5,845 nucleotides of DNA from Bdellovibrionales bacterium. Its GTDB lineage: Bacteria > Bdellovibrionota > Bdellovibrionia > Bdellovibrionales > Bdellovibrionaceae. Shown here piece after piece: positions 1 to 5,505 of this stretch. Where the stretch lies: assembly GCA_027320785.1 (NCBI GenBank), contig DAHVKR010000098.1, forward strand, positions 1 through 5,845. The letters are read 5' to 3'. Every line of letters begins with the position of its first letter. The stretch's first letter is position 1. The notes under the pieces were generated by a model. That model was given only the letters and a program-made list of their open reading frames with translations. It was not told where the DNA came from and searched no databases. A program made the translations under genes and the position numbers.

Positions 1-70
1 GATTTGTTCCAGGGCCTCTAACATTTCCCCCCCCTCCCCGCAATTCCTAAAGGATTGCGAAAATGGACAT

Positions 71-100
71 TCCTCCATTGAAAGTCTCTCCATTGAAAAT
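71..100 (-). repeat. 15-bp in-frame tandem duplication in the pyrD-like N-terminus
   Basis: Plus-strand bases 71-85 and 86-100 match at 12 of 15 positions and share the core CTCCATTGAAA (73-83 and 88-98). On the minus strand the unit is exactly five codons, so the protein reads FQWRD followed by FQWRN just before the HFRNPLGIAG motif. It is best explained as a small tandem duplication that kept the frame. Confidence 0.6.
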
Positions 101-131
101 TCTTAATGTTTCGAGGCGAGGAAGTGAGGCA

Positions 132-187
132 GGCTGCCGCTTCCACGCCCACTCCACTGAGGGCGTGGGAAATGCGCGCTGGCAGCC
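132..187 (-). other. Nested stem-loop near the start of the pyrD-like frame
   Basis: The outer arms GGCTGCC (132-138) and GGCAGCC (181-187) are perfect 7-bp complements. The inner arms CCACGCCC (143-150) and GGGCGTGG (161-168) form a perfect 8-bp GC-rich stem with a 10-base loop, and the flanking TT and AA can extend it past a bulged G. On the minus-strand transcript the structure begins about 19 nt after the pyrD-like ATG. No T run follows, so it is not an obvious intrinsic terminator. The complementarity is plain; any function is inferred. Confidence 0.5.
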
Positions 188-202
188 AAAACCAAGGTTG
201 AA

Positions 203-1486
203 TCATCGAGGATAAAGTCCTCGCATGAGCATGGCTTTTTCAAGACGTTGAATGGAGACGGCCATAGCGGCCAGTCTCATATCTACCTTTTTCTCTGCAT
301 GAAATCTGTAAATTGTTTCAAAAGCTTTTGTAATGATTGATTTGAGCCGATCATTGATTTCTTCCTCATCCCAGAAGAAGGACATGATGTCTTGTACCCA
401 CTCAAAGTAAGACACAATCACACCGCCGCCGTTCGCAACGACATCTGGTGCGATAAAGACTCCTCTTTGAGTGAGAATTTTAGTGGCGGCATTGGTGACA
501 GGGCCATTGGCTCCTTCCACTATAATTTTAGCTTTAATTCTTTCAGCATTATCTGTGTCGATCTGGTTTTCGAGAGCGCAGGGGAATAGAGCTTCGCAAT
601 CCAACTCAAGAAGGGCTTTGTTATCAATCTCAGTTGCATGAGGAAAACCTTTTATTGTTTTGTTTTGTTTCGCATACTCAATAAGTTCGGGAATGTTGAG
701 TCCATCGCCATTGAAAATGCCACCTGAAACATCACTGACAGCAATAATTTTAGCGCCTCGCTGGTGGGCAAAGAGTGCAGCGAAAGAACCCACGTTACCA
801 AACCCTTGGACTACGATTCGTGATCCATCCATATTCATACCATTTTTTTCGAAAGCTTTCTCGGCAATGTAAACAACGCCGAGGCCTGTGGCATGGTTGC
901 GTCCTAATGAGCCGCCGATTTCAACAGGTTTTCCTGTGACAACGGCATGTTGAGCATAACCCCCACGCTCTTGTGAAAATGTATCCATCATCCAGGCCAT
1001 TGTTTGAGGATCTGTTCCCACATCGGGAGCTGGGATATCTCGGGTAGGGCCGATTAGATCAGAGATTTCAGATGTGAATCGTCGCGTGAGGTTTTGTTTT
1101 TCAGTTCGAGAAAGTTTGCTGGAATCAACGGCCACTCCTCCTTTGGCTCCTCCAAGTGGGAGACCCAAGACTGAGTTTTTAAAAGTCATCAAGGCAGCCA
1201 AGCCTACGACTTCAGGAAGATCCACATTTTGGTGGTAGCGAATCCCGCCCTTATAAGGGCCTAAGGTAGAGTTATACTGGACACGATAACCCGTGAAGAC
1301 TTTTACAGAGTAATCATCCATTCGAACGGGAATAGAAACTGTAACACATTTGCGCGGGCGTTTGAGTCTTTCAAGCACATTGGGATCACAGTTGATCAGT
1401 TGGGCTGCGTCTTCTAAGACAAGACGAGCATTTCTGAAAAGGGGGCCGTCCAGGTGAGCTTCATGAGAGGGGAAAATATGTTCCAT
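203..1486 (-). CDS. gdhA: Glutamate dehydrogenase (Glu/Leu/Phe/Val dehydrogenase family)
   Basis: Catalyses reversible oxidative deamination of glutamate to 2-oxoglutarate and ammonium in the cytoplasm, normally as a hexamer. The 427-residue length is typical of the short bacterial form. The N-terminal substrate domain holds GPYKGGIRYH (Lys79), TFKNSVLGLPLGGAKGG with Lys103 and the catalytic Lys115, and PAPDVGT with the catalytic Asp155. The Rossmann nucleotide domain has GFGNVG (228-233) and an acidic Asp252 after the second strand; I do not assign NAD versus NADP. Near the C-terminus VSYFEWVQ is the conserved substrate-pocket segment. The ATG at 1486 is preceded by AGAAGG (1496-1501) with a 9-nt gap. 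The stop overlaps the ATG of a pyrD-like frame, and the gene is divergent from the secreted hydrolase. Preference for glutamate over leucine, valine or phenylalanine is likely from motif match but not proved. Confidence 0.95.
   Translation of the reverse strand: MEHIFPSHEAHLDGPLFRNARLVLEDAAQLINCDPNVLERLKRPRKCVTVSIPVRMDDYSVKVFTGYRVQYNSTLGPYKGGIRYHQNVDLPEVVGLAALMTFKNSVLGLPLGGAKGGVAVDSSKLSRTEKQNLTRRFTSEISDLIGPTRDIPAPDVGTDPQTMAWMMDTFSQERGGYAQHAVVTGKPVEIGGSLGRNHATGLGVVYIAEKAFEKNGMNMDGSRIVVQGFGNVGSFAALFAHQRGAKIIAVSDVSGGIFNGDGLNIPELIEYAKQNKTIKGFPHATEIDNKALLELDCEALFPCALENQIDTDNAERIKAKIIVEGANGPVTNAATKILTQRGVFIAPDVVANGGGVIVSYFEWVQDIMSFFWDEEEINDRLKSIITKAFETIYRFHAEKKVDMRLAAMAVSIQRLEKAMLMRGLYPR
207..223 (-). 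promoter_or_regulatory. Hairpin enclosing the pyrD-like ribosome binding site, inside the end of gdh
   Basis: On the minus strand CGAGGA, loop CTTTA and TCCTCG form a perfect 6-bp hairpin ending at the base before the pyrD-like ATG (206). Its 5' arm contains GAGGA, the only Shine-Dalgarno-like sequence near that start (11 nt spacing). The hairpin covers the last codons of gdh, so a ribosome finishing gdh would open it and stop at the TGA that overlaps the ATG. This arrangement suggests translational coupling of the second gene to gdh. Confidence 0.45.
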
Positions 1487-1523
1487 ACAGTTGAGCCTTC
1501 TAAGAAAATGAATTAGGTTGCTA

Positions 1524-1529
1524 GTTATA
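1524..1529 (-). promoter_or_regulatory. Candidate -10 element for gdh
   Basis: The minus strand reads TATAAC, five of six matches to TATAAT, placed so that transcription would start about 30 nt before the gdh ATG. No convincing -35 hexamer lies 16-18 bases further upstream, so this is only a weak candidate. Confidence 0.25.
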
Positions 1530-1530
1530 A

Positions 1531-1551
1531 GAGTCTAAAAAATTTAGTCTT
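1531..1551. promoter_or_regulatory. Imperfect palindrome between the divergent gdh and hydrolase genes
   Basis: GAGTCTAAA (1531-1539) can pair with TTTAGTCTT (1543-1551) around a 3-base loop, with one T-T mismatch and one G-T pair. It sits just upstream of the candidate gdh -10 element and about 55 bases before the hydrolase start. The placement would suit an operator serving one or both genes, but there is no recognisable regulator site and AT-rich sequence gives such palindromes by chance. Confidence 0.25.
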
Positions 1552-1605
1552 TTGTGTCACGGGTTTGTATCTACCAAGACTCGATCAGGGAGCATAGTCA
1601 AAAGT

Positions 1606-3243
1606 ATGAATATGACATTTCGAATCAGCTATGGGCTTATAGGCCTGTTATTGACGGTCTTTATTTCCTCCCAGGCCATGGGGGATTCTTTCGGTAAAAG
1701 CTGGATTAGAGCTTATCAAAGCGAATCTATGAAATTTATCCCAGCTGGATCAGAGTGGGCGGCTGCCACGCCGGGTCGACATCCAGTGTGGGCTCAAAAG
1801 TTGATCAATCAGTACTTTGCCTACGAGCCTTGGGACCAGACACCGACTCCTTTAGGGGACTGCGATCTTTTTAAGCTCCGTGAGGCCATTCGACAGGTCT
1901 CAGATAATCGTTTTCGCAACCAAATTGTACAAAAGTACCGTTCCCAGTGTGCTTCTTATTTTCATGAAGGGCCTTCAAACTCACTTCAGCAGGCTCTGAA
2001 GGTTTTTTCGATGAAATATGATGTGGATTCGAACCCCTTCTTTCATCGAATCGTCTTTTTTCTTCCAGATGGACAAAAACTGAAGGCTGTTTTGGCGATG
2101 AAGGATCTTAAAAAACGTCCGCTGGTAATTGTAAGAGCGGGGATTACGGGGAACGTAGAAGAGGCTTTCGCGGAGCGGTTTTTTCTGTACGATTTTTTTG
2201 AAAGGGGACTTTTCAATGTGCTCCTCGTGGAAAATATGACCAGTACAGATTATATTCACTACAATCGCAGACTTGATTTCGGTGGGCTTACGGAAAGCTA
2301 TCAGAATATTTGGCTGGCCCAAACTTTGACCTCACCTTCTCAACCCTTTTCCCGTTTTGTTCAAAGTGTGCATTTAGTGGGGTTGAGTCTCGGTGGCCAA
2401 GGGGTCTTAACAGCAGCTTGGCTGGCTCGATATCAAAAAAATCCAAAACTGTTTAGCTCCTTTATGGCATTTTGTCCTCTCGTTAATACGACTGAAACAT
2501 TTGATTATTTATTTAAAAAATCTTGGCTCCGATTTCCTTTAGAGGTCTGGGCTCATTCGCGTTTTAAAGAGTATAAAGCTATTCGGCCGGATCTATTTAA
2601 GAGTTATTGGGGACTGGCTCCTCATCTTCTATCCGCTGTTGCTCAAAATTATCATCGTCCGCCGGCTGCTTTATTGGGAGTTAAGGAGCCATGGTTTGTT
2701 CAAAGACAGAATAATAACTACTACTCTTTGCACGAGCTTTCGAGATGGGATCCAACTTTGCGGGACCCTGTCTGGATCTGGGTGACAGATCAGGATCCCG
2801 CCGTGCCTGTTCGCTTGAATACGGGTCAACTACAGCTGGCAAATGCTCTTCATATTTCAGAGGGTGAGCATTGCAGCTTCCCAGTTGTTTGGGATAATCG
2901 TGTATTCAGCACTATTTTGAATGGGTATATTATGGGATCATCTCGTTGGCAGGTTCCTGAAAAACAGATTAAATTGGATATCACTCCCAGCGTGAATTGG
3001 CAGTTGGGCAATATACAGATCTTGGATGGAGCCTCAGTCGTGCAGGTTGAGCTGACGGCTCGAGAGGGTAAAATGAAGAAAACCTTTTCGATAAATCGTT
3101 CAGATTTGGATTTTCAATTTCGCTCAGCTAAGCTGAGTCCACATGAAGTCTGGATGGTTAAACGATGGTTGGCTACCAATCTTCATTGGCAAGCGGATAC
3201 AACGGGCTTGAGCGTTTTGGTTTCTTGGCCTATGGTCAAATAG
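1606..3243 (+). CDS. Secreted alpha/beta-hydrolase-fold protein of unknown substrate
   Basis: This 545-residue protein begins with a signal peptide: Arg6, a hydrophobic stretch at 10-20 and a likely cleavage after AMG (24-26), which sends it to the periplasm or outside. A region of about 140 residues without a recognised fold precedes the hydrolase core. The core has a strand ending at RAGITGN (177-183), where the oxyanion-hole loop is expected, the nucleophile elbow GLSLGG with Ser261, TDQDPAVPV with Asp397 as the likely acid, and EGEHC with His422 as the likely base. This is a complete Ser-Asp-His set in the right order. About 110 further residues follow and may be a separate beta-rich domain. 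The ATG at 1606 is preferred to an in-frame TTG at 1552 because it starts the signal peptide; AGGGAG (1587-1592) is a distant ribosome site. The next gene, a heptose kinase, starts 22 bases after the stop, so the two are probably co-transcribed. It could be an esterase, lipase or peptidase. Confidence 0.85.
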   Translation: MNMTFRISYGLIGLLLTVFISSQAMGDSFGKSWIRAYQSESMKFIPAGSEWAAATPGRHPVWAQKLINQYFAYEPWDQTPTPLGDCDLFKLREAIRQVSDNRFRNQIVQKYRSQCASYFHEGPSNSLQQALKVFSMKYDVDSNPFFHRIVFFLPDGQKLKAVLAMKDLKKRPLVIVRAGITGNVEEAFAERFFLYDFFERGLFNVLLVENMTSTDYIHYNRRLDFGGLTESYQNIWLAQTLTSPSQPFSRFVQSVHLVGLSLGGQGVLTAAWLARYQKNPKLFSSFMAFCPLVNTTETFDYLFKKSWLRFPLEVWAHSRFKEYKAIRPDLFKSYWGLAPHLLSAVAQNYHRPPAALLGVKEPWFVQRQNNNYYSLHELSRWDPTLRDPVWIWVTDQDPAVPVRLNTGQLQLANALHISEGEHCSFPVVWDNRVFSTILNGYIMGSSRWQVPEKQIKLDITPSVNWQLGNIQILDGASVVQVELTAREGKMKKTFSINRSDLDFQFRSAKLSPHEVWMVKRWLATNLHWQADTTGLSVLVSWPMVK

Positions 3244-3265
3244 ATCTGAAAGGATGAATCATCAT

Positions 3266-4261
3266 ATGCAGCAGCCGGATGAGTTATTAAAAGCTTTAAA
3301 ATCCTACTCTCAAAAACGAGTTCTTATTTTAGGAGATGTGGGTTTAGACGAGTATGTGATTGGGCAAGTTCGTCGAATATCTCCAGAGGCTCCTGTTCCC
3401 GTTCTTGAGGTCGAGCAGGAGGATTTACGTTTAGGGCTGTCTGCCAATGTGGCTCAGAATGTTGTTAGTTTAGGTGGAAAAGTAACGCTTATCTCTGTTG
3501 TGGGACCTGATTCAGGCGCGAGCAAACTCAAGGAGCTATCTGAAAAAGCAGGTGTCGGATGGGAAGCCATGGTTGTAGATGATCATCGTCCGACCACCCG
3601 AAAAATGAGAGTTATGACAGGGCCTCACCACATTGTACGTGTGGACTACGAGCTTAAAAAGTATCTTTCTCCGCAAGCGGAAGAAAAAATCCTCAATGAG
3701 TTTAAGAGGCGTTTACCCGAAAGTGATGTTGTGATTTTGCAGGACTATGCAAAGGGAGTGGTAACAGAGAAAGTTGTGCGAACAATGGTGGATCTTTGTC
3801 ATCAGCAGGGGAAAATGTTGCTGGTGGATCCAACGCGAGCCAATCCAGGAGATTTTTATAAAGGTTGTGATTTGATCAAGCCAAATTATGATGAGGCTGT
3901 TTTGTTAGCAGGTCTGAATTTTGATGATTTGCGTGAAAATCCCAACCGCGTGGAAGAGGCCGGCCGTGCTTTGCAAAAGAAAACAGGAGCCAAGCAAGTT
4001 GTTCTCACTCAAGGTAAAGAGGGCATGAGTATTTTCGAAGGTGCTAAAGTGACGAAAGTTCCGACTCGCGCCAAGAGGGTTTTTGATGTGACAGGTGCTG
4101 GGGATACCGTGATTGCCGCTTTGGCATTAGGTCTTGCCGGAGGTTTGGATCTTGAAACGAGCTGTCAGTTGGCGAACTATGCGGCAGGTGTTGTGGTAGC
4201 TAAAATTGGCTGCGTTCCTTGTGAACTCTCTGAGTTAACAGAAGCCATTCAAGCCAAATAA
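3266..4261 (+). CDS. rfaE1: D-glycero-beta-D-manno-heptose-7-phosphate kinase (RfaE1, HldE kinase domain)
   Basis: Phosphorylates D-glycero-D-manno-heptose 7-phosphate at C1 in the cytoplasm, a step toward ADP-heptose for LPS inner core. The 331-residue protein is a PfkB-family sugar kinase. It has GDVGLDEY (23-30) and RISPEAPVPV (37-46), both characteristic of the RfaE kinase, then DYAKG, a DPTRANPGDFYKG segment, and DVTGAGDT (274-281) with catalytic Asp280. In E. coli this domain is fused to an adenylyltransferase (HldE, about 477 residues). Here it ends after the kinase, so the HldC/RfaE2 partner must be encoded elsewhere. The usual GGAAN substrate motif reads GLSAN (57-61). The start is uncertain: ATG 3254 directly abuts the ribosome site AAAGG, whereas ATG 3266 lies 11 nt beyond AAGGA and is preferred. 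The gene follows the hydrolase closely and ends in a terminator-like hairpin. Confidence 0.92.
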   Translation: MQQPDELLKALKSYSQKRVLILGDVGLDEYVIGQVRRISPEAPVPVLEVEQEDLRLGLSANVAQNVVSLGGKVTLISVVGPDSGASKLKELSEKAGVGWEAMVVDDHRPTTRKMRVMTGPHHIVRVDYELKKYLSPQAEEKILNEFKRRLPESDVVILQDYAKGVVTEKVVRTMVDLCHQQGKMLLVDPTRANPGDFYKGCDLIKPNYDEAVLLAGLNFDDLRENPNRVEEAGRALQKKTGAKQVVLTQGKEGMSIFEGAKVTKVPTRAKRVFDVTGAGDTVIAALALGLAGGLDLETSCQLANYAAGVVVAKIGCVPCELSELTEAIQAK

Positions 4262-4290
4262 AAAAGCAGAGGTGAAGACCCCTACTTTTT
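4261..4290. terminator. Probable bidirectional intrinsic terminator between convergent genes
   Basis: AAAAAGCAGAGG (4261-4272) pairs with CCCCTACTTTTT (4279-4290) around a 6-base loop, with two mismatches (C-A and A-C). The flanking A tract and T tract let it act as a hairpin plus T run in both directions. It lies immediately after the rfaE1 stop and about 24 bases beyond the end of the convergent lipoprotein gene. The stem is imperfect, so strength is uncertain. Confidence 0.5.
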
Positions 4291-4313
4291 GAGTTTTCAT
4301 TTTTATCGATCTC

Positions 4314-4850
4314 TTACCAAGATCTGTAGTAGTAATACTGAGGTGTCCAGTAAGGATTCGTATATGGATTCGTCATCCAGTAGTTTGTATTTTGTTGAGG
4401 TAAGTAAGGGTTGTACATATTGTTGTAGCCCGTATTGTAACCAGTGTTGTAATAGCCTGTGTTAAACATACCGTTGTTGTACAAGTTTGTATTGTACATA
4501 CCGTTATTATAAATACCTGAAGTGTTATTCGCTATAATGCACGTATTATTGTACATGGCCTGTCCAGCCGGACAGCTTCCTTGAGATAAACATTGTCCTA
4601 CTTGAGAAACATAAACAGTTCCAGAAGGGCATGTGTTTGTTGTGGCCATCACACAAGTGTTATTGTATTGAGCTTGCCCTGCGGGACACATCCCTTGTTG
4701 AAGGCAACCATATTGTGTGTTGACGAGACCAGACGAGCAGATGGAATTAGTCGTCGTCGTGCTGTTGCTTCCACCGCCGCCGCCACTTCCACAACCAGCG
4801 ATTAGAAGAGCTGAAACAGCTCCTAAAAATGTAAGAATAAAGTATTTCAT
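4314..4850 (-). CDS. Lipoprotein with two Cys repeats and an Asn/Tyr-rich tail
   Basis: Not a family I recognise; 178 residues. A type II signal peptide (1-19) ends in the lipobox IAGC with Cys20 as the lipidated residue. Gly at +2 gives no Asp retention signal, so outer-membrane sorting is plausible. A Gly/Ser/Thr linker (21-36) follows. Next come two 36-residue repeats (38-73 and 74-109), each with four Cys and sharing CPAGQAxYNNTC; the Cys spacings are 11-6-11 and 13-6-11. The tail (113-178) has 16 Asn and 16 Tyr in 66 residues, no Asp, Glu or Lys, and a 10-residue repeat (YNNGMYNTNL, YNNGMFNTGY). The start is decided by AAGGAG (4858-4863) 7 nt before ATG 4850; a longer in-frame GTG at 4871 would place that site inside the gene. 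A surface-exposed structural or adhesive role is possible but only a guess. Confidence 0.85.
   Translation of the reverse strand: MKYFILTFLGAVSALLIAGCGSGGGGGSNSTTTTNSICSSGLVNTQYGCLQQGMCPAGQAQYNNTCVMATTNTCPSGTVYVSQVGQCLSQGSCPAGQAMYNNTCIIANNTSGIYNNGMYNTNLYNNGMFNTGYYNTGYNTGYNNMYNPYLPQQNTNYWMTNPYTNPYWTPQYYYYRSW
4466..4505 (-). repeat. 30-bp period repeat in the lipoprotein tail
   Basis: ACATACCGTT occurs at 4466-4475 and 4496-4505, exactly 30 bases apart. On the minus strand this is the DNA trace of the 10-residue protein repeat (NNGMYNTNLY and NNGMFNTGYY). The flanking codons are alike but not identical, so the duplication is not very recent. Confidence 0.5.
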
Positions 4851-4932
4851 TTGAAAACTCCTTTTGATCACTCAGCAAGAGGTACACGAATGATGCCAAG
4901 ATTTGTGGAGCTTGTGAGGGCTCAAATGAAAT

Positions 4933-4961
4933 TTAACAAATAATGAGGCTGTGATCATAAC
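4933..4961 (+). promoter_or_regulatory. Weak candidate promoter for the PF04020 gene
   Basis: TTAACA (4933-4938) and CATAAC (4956-4961) are separated by 17 bases, matching the sigma-70 hexamers at five and four positions. Transcription would begin near 4968, leaving a leader of about 90 nt before the ATG at 5061. Apart from this and the lipoprotein ribosome site, the divergent gap 4851-5060 shows no gene or clear structure. Confidence 0.25.
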
Positions 4962-5048
4962 TGGAAAGGGACTAAAGGGACCCATCACGGCGACTCTGTT
5001 AAAATGATTGACAGGGATGAGGTGATTCGGTTTCTTTCAGCTTATATA

Positions 5049-5054
5049 AAGGAG
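5049..5054 (+). promoter_or_regulatory. Ribosome binding site that fixes the PF04020 start
   Basis: AAGGAG stands 6 nt before the ATG at 5061. The longer in-frame ATG at 5004 has no such site, so the shorter protein is preferred. Confidence 0.7.
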
Positions 5055-5060
5055 CCCCTT

Positions 5061-5414
5061 ATGCATAACCCCTCGCTATTTTATTACCTTCTTCATTGGT
5101 GTGTTTCGGCTATTGCCCTTTTAGTAACGGCAAAGGTGATGAGTGGGTGGACTGTGCAAGATTTTGGGACTGCCATGATCGCTGCGGCTATTATTGGGGT
5201 GGCCAATGTGGTGATTTGGCCCCTTTTGATCATTCTGACTTTGCCTATCAATATCCTAACTCTGGGGCTTTTTACATTTGTCGTGAATGGGGCTGTTTTA
5301 AAAATCAGCGCAGCCTTGCTCAATGGTTTTGATATTCAGGGATGGCTTTCAGCTATTATAGGGGCTTTGGTTCTTTCAATAATCAGCACAATTTTTCATT
5401 ATGTGCTGATCTAA
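5061..5414 (+). CDS. Four-helix inner-membrane protein of the PF04020 (phage holin superfamily IV / YvlD-like) family
   Basis: A 117-residue integral membrane protein with four hydrophobic segments at about 6-25, 36-59, 63-87 and 95-115. Between helices 2 and 3 it carries the family pattern: ANVVIWPLL (48-56), LPIN (61-64), TLGLF (67-71) and NG (76-77). The Pfam family is labelled a phage holin superfamily, but most members are chromosomal proteins of unknown function in many bacteria, and nothing phage-like is nearby. Length and topology are normal for the family. It is transcribed away from the lipoprotein gene and toward rlmN, with 91 bases to the rlmN ATG. A hairpin directly follows its stop. 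No lysis role should be inferred from the family name. Confidence 0.85.
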   Translation: MHNPSLFYYLLHWCVSAIALLVTAKVMSGWTVQDFGTAMIAAAIIGVANVVIWPLLIILTLPINILTLGLFTFVVNGAVLKISAALLNGFDIQGWLSAIIGALVLSIISTIFHYVLI

Positions 5415-5429
5415 AGGGCTAAAAGCCCT
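5415..5429 (+). other. Short perfect hairpin directly after the PF04020 stop
   Basis: AGGGCT, loop AAA and AGCCCT form a perfect 6-bp stem starting at the base after TAA (5412-5414). No T run follows, so it is not a classical intrinsic terminator; it may protect the mRNA 3' end or be chance. Confidence 0.4.
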
Positions 5430-5437
5430 ATAAAATC

Positions 5438-5443
5438 TATAAT
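5438..5443 (+). promoter_or_regulatory. Candidate -10 element upstream of rlmN
   Basis: A perfect TATAAT would start transcription near 5450, about 56 nt before the rlmN ATG. No good -35 hexamer lies 16-18 bases upstream, where the hairpin 5415-5429 sits, so support is limited. Confidence 0.35.
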
Positions 5444-5462
5444 TTACCTGAGGGGCTTGAAT

Positions 5463-5487
5463 CTCCTCGCCCTAGGGGAGTATTTTT
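5463..5487 (+). terminator. Terminator-like hairpin in the rlmN leader
   Basis: CTCCTC (5463-5468) pairs with GGGGAG (5475-5480) through six pairs, one of them T-G, around the loop GCCCTA. It is followed at once by TATTTTT. It may terminate the PF04020 transcript, or act as an attenuator if rlmN transcription starts upstream near 5450. The stem is short, so termination would be weak. Confidence 0.4.
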
Positions 5488-5505
5488 GTTAAAACACTCG
5501 TCTCT

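Larger units (their letters stand above)
1..206 (-). pseudogene. pyrD: 5' end of a dihydroorotate dehydrogenase-like gene (class 2 PyrD), frame interrupted
   Basis: PyrD oxidises dihydroorotate to orotate in pyrimidine synthesis; class 2 enzymes sit at the inner membrane and pass electrons to quinone. The frame opens at ATG 206-204, overlapping the gdh stop by four bases (ATGA). About 50 residues in comes HFRNPLGIAG, matching the FxNPLGLAAG motif where the PyrD barrel begins, and the N-terminal stretch has the length expected for class 2. The frame then enters a G-rich tract (minus strand, 39-27) and stops at TAG 20-18. In the frame one base over, bases 27-1 read EMLEALEQI, which resembles GECIDALGAM following the Asp-Lys motif in E. 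coli PyrD (recalled from memory, not searched). The Asp-Lys itself is absent, so roughly 10 nt seem to be missing. This may be a real mutation or an assembly error. The rest of the gene is outside the window. Identification is moderately sure and rests on short motifs. Confidence 0.55.

Noticed and set aside
392..872. Plus-strand open frames antisense to gdh
   Set aside because: They lie wholly inside the conserved dehydrogenase and their translations show no recognisable family.
1552..1605. In-frame extension of the hydrolase from TTG 1552
   Set aside because: It would add 18 polar residues before an otherwise normal signal peptide and has no ribosome site; ATG 1606 fits better.
1981..2322. 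Open frame of 113 codons antisense to the hydrolase
   Set aside because: It overlaps a well-supported gene entirely, shows no domain or ribosome site, and has the look of a reverse-strand shadow.
4851..4871. In-frame GTG start at 4871 for the lipoprotein
   Set aside because: The AAGGAG site with ideal spacing to ATG 4850 lies inside this extension, and the lipoprotein signal starts naturally at MKYF.
4865..4957. TGATCAC and GTGATCA as paired operator half-sites in the divergent gap
   Set aside because: They are about 80 bases apart and are short palindromic words expected by chance.
5008..5048. TTGACA (5008-5013) with TATATA (5043-5048) as a promoter
   Set aside because: The 29-base gap is far too long, and a start after TATATA would fall inside the ribosome site of the PF04020 gene.
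5004..5060. ATG 5004 as start of the PF04020 protein
   Set aside because: No ribosome site there, whereas AAGGAG precedes ATG 5061; the extra residues lie outside the family's helices.
5061..5414. Prophage or lysis module suggested by the holin label
   Set aside because: The family is widespread on chromosomes, and there is no endolysin, integrase or other phage gene nearby.
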